Positions 16,969 to 26,086 of a DNA stretch of 64,000 nucleotides are shown piece after piece; within the stretch, counting starts at the first letter, position 1, and each line of letters begins with the position of its first letter. The notes beneath the pieces were generated by a model. That model saw nothing but the letters and a program-made list of their open reading frames with translations, was not told the DNA's origin and did no database searches. This DNA is from Glycomyces xiaoerkulensis (GTDB lineage Bacteria > Actinomycetota > Actinomycetes > Mycobacteriales > Micromonosporaceae): positions 1 through 64,000 of the forward strand of contig NZ_PGGV01000032.1 in the NCBI RefSeq assembly GCF_002798405.1. The letters are read 5' to 3'. The position numbers were made by a program, and so were the translations under genes.

Positions 16969-17154
16969 ATGCTCACGCCTCTGGCCGAACCCGAAACATC
17001 GAACGCAGTGATCGAAGACGACGACTTCGCGCTGGACCTGCGCATCGTCGAGAGCCACGAGCCGATCGCGCAACTGCGCTGCGACACCGACGACGGGTGC
17101 GGCAACACCTGCCAGGGCAGCGCCTGCGCCTCGTTCACCAACAATCCGGTCTAA
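16969..17154 (+). CDS. FxLD-family lanthipeptide precursor
   Basis: 61 residues. The ATG at 16969 has GAAGGAG upstream. The leader contains the family motif as DDDFALDLRIVE (FALD at residues 20-23), where the modifying enzymes are expected to dock. The probable core starts near residue 37: R-C-D-T-D-D-G-C then G-N-T-C-Q-G-S-A-C-A-S-F-T. It has Cys at 38, 44, 48 and 53 and Thr/Ser at 40, 47, 51, 55 and 57, enough for several (methyl)lanthionine rings. Asp42-Gly43 is a favourable site for aspartimide chemistry by the adjacent methyltransferase. The leader-cleavage point is not evident and no dedicated protease was seen. Confidence 0.9.
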   Translation: MLTPLAEPETSNAVIEDDDFALDLRIVESHEPIAQLRCDTDDGCGNTCQGSACASFTNNPV

Positions 17155-17163
17155 CCCCCGGTA

Positions 17164-17193
17164 GGGCCCGCCCCAATCGCACGGGGCGGGCCC
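17164..17193. terminator. Attenuator-like hairpin between precursor and lanB
   Basis: GGGCCCGCCCC (17164-17174) and GGGGCGGGCCC (17183-17193) form an 11-bp perfect stem, 9 bases after the precursor stop. Such partial terminators usually let the precursor be made in excess over the enzymes. Confidence 0.7.
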
Positions 17194-17247
17194 GGCGGCG
17201 GCCCCCGTCATCCAGTCCGTTTCGGCTCGCCTACCAGGAGACCCGTC

Positions 17248-20118
17248 ATGTCCGGTAGCTACACCTTCAGCGGCTTCGCCTACGCTCGTACCTCCACGCT
17301 GGACCGGCCTTGGCCGCGCCCGGCCTTCGACTTCGCCGACCACGACGCCATCCTCGCTCGCGCCGGCCTCCGCTGGCTGCGGCAACTGTGGGACCGAGAC
17401 GACATCCGCCAGGCCCTGGCCGTCGCCTCCCCGGACCTGGCCAGGCGCATCGAGGAAGTCCTCGACGGCACCCCGCAACGGCCCAAGCGCATTCGGAGCC
17501 TGTTGGGATCGGTCTATGCCTATCTGGCCCGCTGGGAGCGGCGACCCACACCTTTCGGGCTGTTCGCTGGAGTCGCGCCAGTCCGCATCGGGGACCAGAC
17601 GAAGGCCCGCTTCGGCACCGACCACGCCCCCTACCGGCGCCCCGATGCCGCCGAACTCCACGCCCGTGCGGCCGAGCGCGAGGCCGACCTGGAGACACTT
17701 ACGAGACTCACGCTGCGCGCGAACGACTTCGCTCAGATGCGGGGCAATCGCCTCGCGGTCCCCTCCCCGATGAGTGAGGCACAGGCCGCCAGCGGTCTGG
17801 TCGCTGAGGCGTCGGTGCGCGCCTCAGCGCCGGTGCGGGCGGCTATGGCGCTGGCGGCCGAGCCGATCGGCTTCGACGACCTGGCCGCTCTGCTCCATGA
17901 CCGGTTCCCCGGCACGGCTCCGAGCCGGTGTCGGACGCTGCTGGCCCAGATGGTCCAGGCCGGGGCGTTGGTCAGTAGTGCCCGACCAGCCATGACCGCA
18001 CTCGGCGCCACCGCATCGGCCACGACCGCCGACGGCGAAGTACCGACAGGGGACAGGGCGGTACATCTGGGCCTCGACGCCGAGTTCTGCCTGCCCACGT
18101 CCGTGGTCGCCGAGGCCGAGTCCGCCGCCGAGACACTGCTGCGGCTCTCGGCCCACCCGTACGGCACGCCGCCGTGGCGGGACTATCTCCAGCGATTCTT
18201 GGAACGCTACGGCCCGGGCGTGATGGTGCCGGTCCGCGACCTGGTCAGCGACGCTGGACTCGGTTACCCCACCGGCTACCTCGGTGCCGCTTGCCCCAAA
18301 GGGCCGCGCCCGTTGACCGACCGGGACGCGACGGCGATCGAACTGATCCAGGCCGCCCAGGCCGACGGCGCTGACGAGATCGCCCTCACCGAACCGGTCG
18401 TCCAGCGCCTCCAAGTCGGCGACGGCACCGACCGGGTGCCGCCGCCCCGGGTCGAGCTGATGTTCCGGCTCGACGCAGCGGCACCCGAGGCGCTCGATCG
18501 CGGGCGGTTCAGGCTGTGGCTGACCGGCATCCCGCGCCCGGAGTCGTCGCTGGCCGGCCGTTTCGCGCCGTTGCTGGGCCCGGCCGAGGCCGATCGTCTC
18601 GCCGCTTCGTTCACCGCGCCGGGTCGTGCCGTCGCACAGTTGTCCTTTCCGCCCCGCCGGGCCCGCAACGGCAACGTCGCCGCCGTCCCGCCCCTCCTGC
18701 CGCACCTGATCGTGCTCGGCGAGCACCCGCCCGCCGAAGAAACCGACCTGATCGGGCTCGACCAACTCGCCGTCACCGCCGACCCGACCCAGCTCCACCT
18801 CATCCGCACCACCAGCGGCGAAGTCGTGGAGGCACATGCGCTGCACGCGCTCGACGCGACCGTCCACACCCCGCCGTTGGCGCGTTTTCTCGCCGAAGTC
18901 TCCGGGGCCGGTCGGACCTGGTGGGGGCCGGTCGACCTGGGCATCGCCCGCACCCTGCCCTACCTGCCCCGGCTCCGCGCCGGCCGCACGGTCCTGGCAC
19001 CGGCGCGCTGGCTCCTGGACGCCGCGAACCTCCCCGGCCCCAAGGCCCCGGCCTCCGAATGGGACGGCGCTTTCGATGAGTGGCGGGACCGATGGTGGAT
19101 GCCCGACTCGGTCGAAATCGCCACCGGCGACTCCCGCCTCCCGCTGGACCTGCGCGACCGGCTCGACCGCCACCTGCTGCGCACCCGACTCGCCAGTGCC
19201 GGCAAGCTCGAAGTCGCCGAACACGAGTCCCGACCCGGCTGGGCCGGGCGGGCCTGCGAGGTCGCCGTAGCCTTGCGCGCGGTCGAGTCGCCGCCTGCAC
19301 CGGTTCGCACTCCGGTCCCGGCCGCCGACCTCGAACTCCCGGCCGGGCGGCTGGTCGGCGCCACCCTGTGGGCCCATCCGCGTCGGTTCGACCAGATCCT
19401 GACCGGCCACCTGTCCGAACTGTTCCACGCCGCCGCGCCATGGACCGAGACCCGGTGGTACACCCGCTTCCACGACCAGGCCCGCCCGGACGGCGACCAC
19501 CGCCTTCAATTGCGTCTGCGTGCAGTCGACGAGGCCGCCGCCCGCGACGTCACCGCCGCCCTGCGGGACTGGGCGTCGCGGCTGCACGGCCAGGCCCTGA
19601 TCGCCGAATACCACCTGACCGGCTACCGGCACCACCCCGGCCGCTGGGGCGACGAGGCCGCCGCCGCAGAGCGGGTGTTCACCGCCGACAGCGCCGCCGC
19701 GCTGGCGGAACTGACCGCAGCCGACACCGCCTCGATCCAGGCACTCGCCGTCGCATCGGCGGTCGACTTGGCCGCCGCGCTCGCCCCTGACAAGGAGACC
19801 GGCTGGCGCTGGGTGACCACAGTGCTCCCGCATGAGGAGGTCCACACCGACCGGCAGATACGCGAGGCCGCCTTCGAAATCACCGACCGACATGGCAGCG
19901 GCCGCTCGATCGCCGAGGCATGGACCGCCCGCCGGGAGGCGCTCGCCGACTACCACCACTCACTCAGCCCGACCTGGGACGCCCAGCGGGTCCTGCGCTC
20001 CTTGATCCACGACCTGATCGTTCGCCGCCTCGGCGTCGACTCCGAGCGGGAGCGTGCCATGAACCGGATCATCCGCGCCGTCGCGGCCCGAAACCTCCAC
20101 ACCGGAGTACGGCCATGA
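17248..20118 (+). CDS. Lantibiotic dehydratase (full-length LanB)
   Basis: 956 residues. The ATG at 17248 has CAGGAG upstream. The N-terminal glutamylation domain (about residues 10-680, including RRPTPFGLFAGVAPV near residue 100) and the C-terminal SpaB_C elimination domain (about 685-950: LVGATLWAHPRRFDQILTGH, TRWYTRFHD, GDHRLQLRLR) are both present. It dehydrates Ser/Thr of the FxLD precursor using glutamyl-tRNA in the cytoplasm. Its TGA overlaps the ATG of lanC, giving coupled translation. An extra SpaB_C-like protein is encoded two genes on. Confidence 0.92.
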   Translation: MSGSYTFSGFAYARTSTLDRPWPRPAFDFADHDAILARAGLRWLRQLWDRDDIRQALAVASPDLARRIEEVLDGTPQRPKRIRSLLGSVYAYLARWERRPTPFGLFAGVAPVRIGDQTKARFGTDHAPYRRPDAAELHARAAEREADLETLTRLTLRANDFAQMRGNRLAVPSPMSEAQAASGLVAEASVRASAPVRAAMALAAEPIGFDDLAALLHDRFPGTAPSRCRTLLAQMVQAGALVSSARPAMTALGATASATTADGEVPTGDRAVHLGLDAEFCLPTSVVAEAESAAETLLRLSAHPYGTPPWRDYLQRFLERYGPGVMVPVRDLVSDAGLGYPTGYLGAACPKGPRPLTDRDATAIELIQAAQADGADEIALTEPVVQRLQVGDGTDRVPPPRVELMFRLDAAAPEALDRGRFRLWLTGIPRPESSLAGRFAPLLGPAEADRLAASFTAPGRAVAQLSFPPRRARNGNVAAVPPLLPHLIVLGEHPPAEETDLIGLDQLAVTADPTQLHLIRTTSGEVVEAHALHALDATVHTPPLARFLAEVSGAGRTWWGPVDLGIARTLPYLPRLRAGRTVLAPARWLLDAANLPGPKAPASEWDGAFDEWRDRWWMPDSVEIATGDSRLPLDLRDRLDRHLLRTRLASAGKLEVAEHESRPGWAGRACEVAVALRAVESPPAPVRTPVPAADLELPAGRLVGATLWAHPRRFDQILTGHLSELFHAAAPWTETRWYTRFHDQARPDGDHRLQLRLRAVDEAAARDVTAALRDWASRLHGQALIAEYHLTGYRHHPGRWGDEAAAAERVFTADSAAALAELTAADTASIQALAVASAVDLAAALAPDKETGWRWVTTVLPHEEVHTDRQIREAAFEITDRHGSGRSIAEAWTARREALADYHHSLSPTWDAQRVLRSLIHDLIVRRLGVDSERERAMNRIIRAVAARNLHTGVRP

Positions 20119-21323
20119 CCGCCGCCGTCCACGATCCGATCCTCAACGGCCTCGTCGAGTCCCTCGCCGATGATCAGGGATACCCGGACGGCGAGGTCAC
20201 GGCGGGCAGGGCCCAATCGCTCGGCCAAGGTGCCGCCGGCATCGCCCTGCTGCATCTGGAGCGCGCCGCGACCGGCGCGGGCGACCCGGCCCGGGCGCAC
20301 GCCTGGATCCGGGCCGCCGCGAGCGAACCGGTCAGCGCCAGCACTCGCGCCGGACTCTACGTCGGAGCTCCGGAATTGGCGTTCGTCCTCGATATCGCCG
20401 AGCGAACCCTTCCCGGCCGCTACGCCCACCACCGGGACCGCCTTCTCGATCTGGTCGTTCGAGCCGTCCACCAACGCCTCGACGCCACCCAGGACCGACT
20501 CCGGGCCGGCCGACCCGCGCACTTCGGCGAGTACGACCTCATCAGCGGCCTGACCGGCCTCGGACGCCTGCTCTTGCGCGCTCGCCCCGACGGGGCCGCG
20601 CTCGGCCGGATCCTGGAACACCTCGTGGCGCTGACCGACCCCATCGGGCACGGTTCCGATCGTCGCCCGGGCTGGTGGGTCGACCACGACCCCGACCCGC
20701 AGCTCCCCACACCCGGCGGCCACGCCAACTTCGGTCTCGCCCACGGCATCAGCGGCCCGCTCGCCCTCCTGTCCATCGCTCACAACGCTGGGCACACGGT
20801 CGAAGGCCAACTCGACGCCATCGCCACGATCACCGAGCACCTGCGGAGCATCGCCCAGGCCGGCCCGGCCGGGACCTGGTGGCCCCAATGGATCGCCGCC
20901 ACCGGCCACCCCCACGGCCATCCGCCTCGACCCTCATGGTGCTACGGCACACCCGGCATCGCCAGAGCCATCCAATTGGCCGCCATTGCCACCGGCGACA
21001 CCACGTTGCAGCACGTCGCCGAAGACGCCCTCGCCGTCAGCCTCATCCACCCGACCCACCGCGACCAGCTCGCCGAGCCCGGCTTGTGCCACGGCTGGGC
21101 CGGAACCTGCCTCACCGCCTGGCACGCCACCCGCGACACCGCCGACCCCGACCTGGCACGGCTCCTTCCCACGGCCACCGCCCCCTTCGCCGCCGCAGCG
21201 ACGCAAGCCACCGCCGACCAGAGCCTCCTCGGCGGGGCCGCAGGCATCGCCCTGGTCGCGAACCTGCTCGCCACCGATGCCGCCTCGACCACTGGATGGG
21301 ACCAATGCCTACTCCTGAACTGA
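20115..21323 (+). CDS. Lanthionine synthetase C-like cyclase (LanC)
   Basis: 402 residues. The ATG at 20115 overlaps the lanB stop (ATGA). The LanC barrel shows repeated GxxG turns (GLYVGAPELAFVL, FGLAHGISGPLALL) and the zinc ligands: Cys in SWCYGTPGIA and the Cys-His pair in GLCHGWAGTCL. It adds Cys thiols to the dehydrated residues to close the thioether rings. The 3' end overlaps the next gene by 19 bases, so the biosynthetic genes form one tightly packed operon. Confidence 0.92.
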   Translation: MTAAVHDPILNGLVESLADDQGYPDGEVTAGRAQSLGQGAAGIALLHLERAATGAGDPARAHAWIRAAASEPVSASTRAGLYVGAPELAFVLDIAERTLPGRYAHHRDRLLDLVVRAVHQRLDATQDRLRAGRPAHFGEYDLISGLTGLGRLLLRARPDGAALGRILEHLVALTDPIGHGSDRRPGWWVDHDPDPQLPTPGGHANFGLAHGISGPLALLSIAHNAGHTVEGQLDAIATITEHLRSIAQAGPAGTWWPQWIAATGHPHGHPPRPSWCYGTPGIARAIQLAAIATGDTTLQHVAEDALAVSLIHPTHRDQLAEPGLCHGWAGTCLTAWHATRDTADPDLARLLPTATAPFAAAATQATADQSLLGGAAGIALVANLLATDAASTTGWDQCLLLN

Positions 21324-22309
21324 GAACCGGACGCCACGCAGCCCCCGCGCAGTCGACCAAGCGCCTGGTCGAGGCCATCGCCCAGATCGACCACGGCGCC
21401 GACCCGGACCAGATCGCGGCCGACTACGGCCTTGCGACCACAACCCTGCTCGATGCGGCCCAGACCTACCACGAAGCCGGACGCGCCGCCGTCGACACCG
21501 CCGCCACAGAGACCTGGCTGCAAACCCACATCGCCTTCGCCGACTGGACCCAGGCCCACCAGAACGCCGCCGACGACCTGGCCCCGAAACTCGACGACCT
21601 GTGCGGGGCCGGGCTCGCCTTGCGCTGGTGGTTCATCCGCAAGCACCCCCGTTGGCGCCTCCGGATTCAGGCCACCACCCCACAGCACCGGTCCGAACTC
21701 GCCGCCCGGCTCGACCTGATCGGATCCGGCTTGACCGGCAACGGCGCGATCGCTTCATGGCAGCCCACCATCTACGAACCCGAGACGTTCGCCTTCGGCG
21801 GCCACAGCGGCATGCACATCGCCCACCGACTCTTCAGCGCCGACAGCCGATGCGCCCTCGACTATCTGGTCAGTACCGACCCCCCGCTGGGCGTCCGCGA
21901 AACCTCGCTCCTGCTGTGCACCAGGCTCGTCCACTCCGCAGGACTGGAGTGGCTCGAAATCGGCGACCTCTGGCACCGCATCGCGGACTTCCGCCCTCCG
22001 CCTGTCTCGCCTCCACCAGACCGGCTTGCAGCGATCGCGACGGACATCAAGTCGCTCCTGGGCATCGGCACCGGGCCGCACATCGAGCTCTTCGCCGACC
22101 ACAGCCCGCTTCGTCGATACGAGGGCTGGGCCCAGGCTTTTGCCGAAGCCGGGAAGCAGCTTAGAACGCTCGCCGATACCGGCGCTCTCCAGCGCGGACT
22201 CCGGTCCGTCCTGGCCTACCACATCATCTTCCACTGGAACCGGATCGGGCTCAGCGCCGAACAGCAGGCACTCATTGCCCATGCGGCGAAAGCGGCGATC
22301 CTCACATGA
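21305..22309 (+). CDS. Thiopeptide-type bacteriocin biosynthesis (SpaB_C-like) protein, stand-alone
   Basis: 334 residues starting inside the lanC 3' end. Residues 1-75 are a small helical domain with an HTH-like pattern (IAADYGLATTTLLDAAQTYHEAG). Residues about 85-330 are SpaB_C-like (WWFIRKHPRWRLRIQAT, TIYEPETFAFGG, HRLFSADSRCALDYL, VLAYHIIFHWNRIGLS). Full LanB already carries such a domain, so this copy may catalyse a second elimination, a different modification, or act as a partner subunit. Split SpaB_C proteins are known from thiopeptide and FxLD-type clusters. Confidence 0.85.
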   Translation: MPTPELRTGRHAAPAQSTKRLVEAIAQIDHGADPDQIAADYGLATTTLLDAAQTYHEAGRAAVDTAATETWLQTHIAFADWTQAHQNAADDLAPKLDDLCGAGLALRWWFIRKHPRWRLRIQATTPQHRSELAARLDLIGSGLTGNGAIASWQPTIYEPETFAFGGHSGMHIAHRLFSADSRCALDYLVSTDPPLGVRETSLLLCTRLVHSAGLEWLEIGDLWHRIADFRPPPVSPPPDRLAAIATDIKSLLGIGTGPHIELFADHSPLRRYEGWAQAFAEAGKQLRTLADTGALQRGLRSVLAYHIIFHWNRIGLSAEQQALIAHAAKAAILT

Positions 22310-22423
22310 GACCGCCTGCGACGAGCGCATCCGCAATCCCTGGGGCTGTGTGGTTGCCGGTGTCCGCCAGCGCCACGGTCCGCGGGCCCGCTGGAATCGA
22401 TCCCCACGACTGAAGAAAGCGCT

Positions 22424-23125
22424 ATGGAACTCAAACCTCCTGTCTCCGGTGGCCCTGCTCGGCTGGTCTATGACGCCGTATGGCTGGCCGGCTATGGCGA
22501 TATTTGGAAACCGCCGGTGGCCGACTATGCGGCGGGGCTGGGCATCGGCGCCGCGCTACTGGCCGAGCTGATCCCCTCGGGACGCATCGCCGTGGTCGCA
22601 TCCGGGGACGACCAGGGCCATCTGGTGATGGTGAATCTGGACCCGCGAGCGCGGCCGTCCGATGTACTCAGGCGCGGCCTGTGGGAGCAGATCCGTGCCG
22701 AACCGCAGCCGCTGCCGGTGCGGGCCTGGCTCGATTTCCTAACCGTCGACGGCGTCTTTGTGAAGGCCGCCGATCACATGGTCTCCGCCGGGCTGATGGA
22801 ACGGCACGAACTGGCCACCCGCGGCCGGTGGCGCCGCCGCACCGAGACGGCGTACTGGCCGGTCGAGCCGCTCGTCGCAGCCGCACCGTTCCACCGGTTG
22901 CGGCGCTGGCTCGACGGCCGGGAGGCATCGCTGCCGGTCACCGACGTGTTCCTGCTGGGGTTGACCGAGGCGGTGGGGCTGCATCGACACCTGTTCTGCC
23001 ACCGCACCGGCCAGGCCCGCAAGCGCGCGGTCGAGGCGCAGCGGCACCTGCCGCGCCAACTCCGGGCCCTGCTCGCCCATCTGGGCGATGCGGTCAGTTC
23101 GGCGGCCACGGCCCGGACGTTCTAA
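22424..23125 (+). CDS. GPP34 (GOLPH3-like) family protein
   Basis: 233 residues. Helical fold typical of the actinobacterial GOLPH3/Vps74-like family: an early LVYDAVWLAGYG region, GIGAALLAELIPSGRIAVV, VFVKAADHMVSAGLMERHE and a central TDVFLLGLTEAVGLHRHLF segment. Eukaryotic members bind phosphoinositides. The bacterial role is unknown, although these genes recur in secondary-metabolite and signalling loci. It lies 114 bases after the lanthipeptide operon and may be co-transcribed with the permease downstream. Confidence 0.75.
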   Translation: MELKPPVSGGPARLVYDAVWLAGYGDIWKPPVADYAAGLGIGAALLAELIPSGRIAVVASGDDQGHLVMVNLDPRARPSDVLRRGLWEQIRAEPQPLPVRAWLDFLTVDGVFVKAADHMVSAGLMERHELATRGRWRRRTETAYWPVEPLVAAAPFHRLRRWLDGREASLPVTDVFLLGLTEAVGLHRHLFCHRTGQARKRAVEAQRHLPRQLRALLAHLGDAVSSAATARTF

Positions 23126-23187
23126 CCGCCCACCAATCCACTTCCGGTCCCCATCACATCGCAACAGAGAGAAGGAGTTCCTGCATC

Positions 23188-24705
23188 ATGTCCACCCCTG
23201 CTTCGCGTGAGTCGAGCACGGTCGGTGACCGGTTGGCCCAGGGCCGGCTCGGCACCCGCCGGGTACTGCACTTTTCGTTGACCGCGGCCACGCCGTTGAC
23301 GGTCATCGCCGGGGGCGTCCCGGTCATGTACGCCCTGGCCGGGCAGATCGGCATCGCCGTCGCTTACCTGGCCATGGCCCTGGTCTTGGGACTGTTCGCA
23401 GTCGGCTATATCGCCATGGCCCGGCACATCACCAACGCCGGGGCGATGTACGCCTTTGTCGCCCGCGGGCTGGGCCGCCTGCCGGGGGTCGGGGCGGCCT
23501 GGATCGCCGCGACCGCCTACAGTGCCCTCCAGATCTCGCTGTACGGGCTGCTGGGCCTGCAGGCGGCGAGTCTGCTCGACCGGTTCTTCAGCCTCGCGGT
23601 GCCCTGGTGGGCCGCGGCCCTGGCCGCCTGGGCGCTGATCGCACTGCTGGGCACCCACGCAGTCGGCCTCAACGCCGGTGTCCTGGCGGTCCTGCTGGTC
23701 GTCGAGATCGCCATCGTGCTGGTCTTCACCGGCTCGAACTTCCTGCACCCGGTCGGCGGGTCGGTCTCGTTCGCCGCGCTCGATCCGACCCGGCTGATCG
23801 GCCCCGGCACCGCGGCCGGGGCCGTACTCGCGCTCGCCTACGTCGGCTACATCGGATTCGAATCGCCCACGGTCTACGCCGAAGAGGCCCGCAACCCCCG
23901 CCGCACCGTCCCGAGAGCGACCGGCCTGACCATCCTCATCCTGGCCCTGATCTACGTCCTGGCCTCCTGGTCGATGCCGGTCGCCGCCGGGGACGAGCGG
24001 ATCATCGGCCTAGCGACCGCCGATCCGGACATCATGTTCACCCTCGCCGGGCAGCAGCTCGGCCAGACATGGGCCGCAGTCGGGCAGGTGCTGTTGTTCA
24101 CCTCCATCACCGCCGCCGCGCTGTCATTCCACAACACCACCAGCCGGTACCTGTTCGCGCTCGGCCGCGAGCAAGTGCTGCCGGCCTGGCTGGGACGCAC
24201 CTCCCCGCGCACGCTTGCCCCGGCCGCGGCCTCGCTGACCCAAAGCGTCCTCGCCCTGGCCGTGATCGCCCTGTGGGCCGTGACCGGCCTCGATCCGTTG
24301 GTCCACCTGTTCTATTACATGGGCACCTCGGCGGGCCTGGCGCTGATCACCCTGGTCACGGTCTGCGCGGTCGCGGTCGCGGTCTTTTTCTGGCGCGACC
24401 GCCGCGGCGAGTCGGCCTGGACCGCCCGCCTCGCCCCGGCCGGAGCCGTGGCCGCCCTGAGCGGCGTCTGGTATCTGAGCACGGTCCACTTCCACACCCT
24501 GCTCGGCGTCGCCGACGAGGCGCTCTTGCCGCGCCTGGTCCAAGCCGCGATCCTCGCGCTGGCCCTCCTCGGCCTGGCCTGGGGCCTGTACCTCAAGCAC
24601 GCCCGGCCCGAGGTGTACAGCGGTATCGGGCACGGCGCCAAGGCCGCCCTGGCCCAGACCACCGCACCCGCCTCGGCTCCCGTGGGGGCGACCGATGCCC
24701 GATAA
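23188..24705 (+). CDS. APC-superfamily amino acid permease
   Basis: 505 residues. The ATG at 23188 has GAAGGAG upstream. About 12 membrane helices. The first helix carries the substrate-site pattern LTAATPLTVIAGGVPVMY, and FESPTVYAEEARNPRRTVPRA is the classical cytoplasmic loop of this family. Its substrate is unknown. Within this neighbourhood it could supply an amino acid, exchange a precursor or serve in self-protection, none of which is shown. It overlaps the GNAT gene by 11 bases. Confidence 0.88.
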   Translation: MSTPASRESSTVGDRLAQGRLGTRRVLHFSLTAATPLTVIAGGVPVMYALAGQIGIAVAYLAMALVLGLFAVGYIAMARHITNAGAMYAFVARGLGRLPGVGAAWIAATAYSALQISLYGLLGLQAASLLDRFFSLAVPWWAAALAAWALIALLGTHAVGLNAGVLAVLLVVEIAIVLVFTGSNFLHPVGGSVSFAALDPTRLIGPGTAAGAVLALAYVGYIGFESPTVYAEEARNPRRTVPRATGLTILILALIYVLASWSMPVAAGDERIIGLATADPDIMFTLAGQQLGQTWAAVGQVLLFTSITAAALSFHNTTSRYLFALGREQVLPAWLGRTSPRTLAPAAASLTQSVLALAVIALWAVTGLDPLVHLFYYMGTSAGLALITLVTVCAVAVAVFFWRDRRGESAWTARLAPAGAVAALSGVWYLSTVHFHTLLGVADEALLPRLVQAAILALALLGLAWGLYLKHARPEVYSGIGHGAKAALAQTTAPASAPVGATDAR

Positions 24706-25282
24706 GGCACGGGCTGACCGCGCCGCGGCCGGGCTCCTGGCCGCCGCCTTCGATGAACTGCCGACCGCCCGATGGCTGGTGCCCGACCCGGCCGCCCGTG
24801 GCCGGGCCGTGGCCGGGCAGTTCGAGCTGCTGATCGAGCACGCCCGAGCCTGCGGCGGTCTGGCCACCGCCGGCGCGGGCGAGGCCCCGGACGGAGCGCT
24901 GGTGTGGTTCGACTACACCGGCCCGGTCCCCCCGATCAGCGACTACCGGGCCCGGCTGGCCGCGGCCTGCGGGGCCTACACCGACCGGTTCCTCGACCTC
25001 GATGCGGCCATGGACGCCCATCACCCGAGCGAGCCGCACCACTACATCGCCCTGATCGGTGTGCGGCCGGACCGACGCGGCCAGGGGATCGCCACCGCCC
25101 TGCTCGACCCGATCCACCGGCGACTCGACCGGGCCGCCGTGCCGGCCTACCTGGAGGCGGTCTCAGTAGCGACCATGCGGCTGTACCGGCGGCTCGGCTA
25201 CCGACCGCACGGGCGCCCCTACCCCATCGGGCCCGGCGGCCCGCCCCTGTACCCGATGTGGCGCGAACCGAACCGGCACTGA
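24695..25282 (+). CDS. GNAT-family N-acetyltransferase
   Basis: 195 residues. The acetyl-CoA loop is visible as IALIGVRPDRRGQGIATALL, followed by the family's C-terminal VATMRLYRRLGYRPHGR. The start overlaps the permease 3' end, so the two are probably coupled. In a RiPP neighbourhood it could acetylate the peptide or a resistance target, but a housekeeping detoxifying role is as likely. Confidence 0.88.
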   Translation: MPDKARADRAAAGLLAAAFDELPTARWLVPDPAARGRAVAGQFELLIEHARACGGLATAGAGEAPDGALVWFDYTGPVPPISDYRARLAAACGAYTDRFLDLDAAMDAHHPSEPHHYIALIGVRPDRRGQGIATALLDPIHRRLDRAAVPAYLEAVSVATMRLYRRLGYRPHGRPYPIGPGGPPLYPMWREPNRH

Positions 25283-25370
25283 GGGCACGCCCGACCCACG
25301 GCGGTCCCGGCCCACACGGGGCCGGGACCGCCCCCGATCCTGAAAGTTCTGTACCGAGAAAGCACGCTCG

Positions 25371-25469
25371 ATGACCACACCCACCCCGACGACCGACCCC
25401 GACCCACCACGAGCCAAAACCGTAGCCCCCTCCGGCCCCAGCCATGCCGCACCGGAGCCGACTCGATGA
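25371..25469 (+). CDS. Possible 32-residue Pro/Thr-rich peptide
   Basis: ATG 25371 to TGA 25469, which overlaps the next gene's ATG as ATGA. The peptide is almost entirely Pro, Thr, Asp and Ala. Only a weak ribosome site (GAGAAAG) is present. It may be a leader peptide driving coupled translation of the membrane protein, or spurious. Confidence 0.3.
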   Translation: MTTPTPTTDPDPPRAKTVAPSGPSHAAPEPTR

Positions 25470-26086
25470 GCACCAGAATCCGCACCAGATCCCAGCGGCA
25501 TCGGGGGACGAAGGGCAAACTGCGCACCATCATCGCCGCACTGGTGGGCCTGTTCGTATTCGCCGCGCTCGTCGACAGCGCCGATACCGGCATCAGGGTC
25601 GACGCCAGCGCGATACTCACGTTGGCCGGCCATGGACTGCAAACGGTGCTGCTGTGGGCGGCCGTGATCGCTTGCGGCCCCTATCTGCTCTACCTGGCCG
25701 CCGTGAAGCTGTTCCCGCAGATGCGCAAGGACCACGACGAACGAGCCTCGAAACGAATCCGGAAATGGGGCCTGATCGGCGCGGCCGCCCTCACCGCACT
25801 CGCCTATGCGCTCTACTTCCTCCCCATCCTCATCGGCCGGGCCCTCGCCTGGGCCGGTGCGAGGACCAGCGAGGCCGCCTCGGGCCTGGACGGCGCGGCG
25901 CACGCGGTCGCCGCGCGGCTGCCGGTGATCCTGTTCACGGTGGCGGTAGCGGCCTACCTCCTGGCCGGATACTTGTGGGCCGTACGCGGCCGGTCCAAAG
26001 GCGAGCAACTCGCTCGCGGTGGCCTGGTCTACGGCCCGCTGGCCGTCCTCACCCTCGCCCTGGAACAGGCCGGGGTGATCGGATGA
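25466..26086 (+). CDS. Multi-pass membrane protein, unrecognised
   Basis: 206 residues. A basic N-terminus (RIRTRSQRHRGTKGKLR) is followed by about 5 hydrophobic helices (IIAALVGLFVFAALV, TVLLWAAVIACGPYLLYL, AALTALAYALYFLPILIG, LFTVAVAAYLLAGYLW, LAVLTLALEQAG). No transporter or enzyme signature. It overlaps the following small membrane gene by 4 bases (ATGA), so the pair probably act together. Confidence 0.7.
   Translation: MSTRIRTRSQRHRGTKGKLRTIIAALVGLFVFAALVDSADTGIRVDASAILTLAGHGLQTVLLWAAVIACGPYLLYLAAVKLFPQMRKDHDERASKRIRKWGLIGAAALTALAYALYFLPILIGRALAWAGARTSEAASGLDGAAHAVAARLPVILFTVAVAAYLLAGYLWAVRGRSKGEQLARGGLVYGPLAVLTLALEQAGVIG

Noticed and set aside
20675-21304. 5' extension of the stand-alone SpaB_C-like gene inside lanC
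   Set aside because: The extension is an Arg/Pro/His-rich shadow of lanC; homology begins near the ATG at 21305.
22424-23125. GOLPH3-like gene as a lanthipeptide-modifying enzyme
   Set aside because: The family has no known catalytic function and occurs widely in actinomycetes outside RiPP clusters. Proximity alone is not enough.
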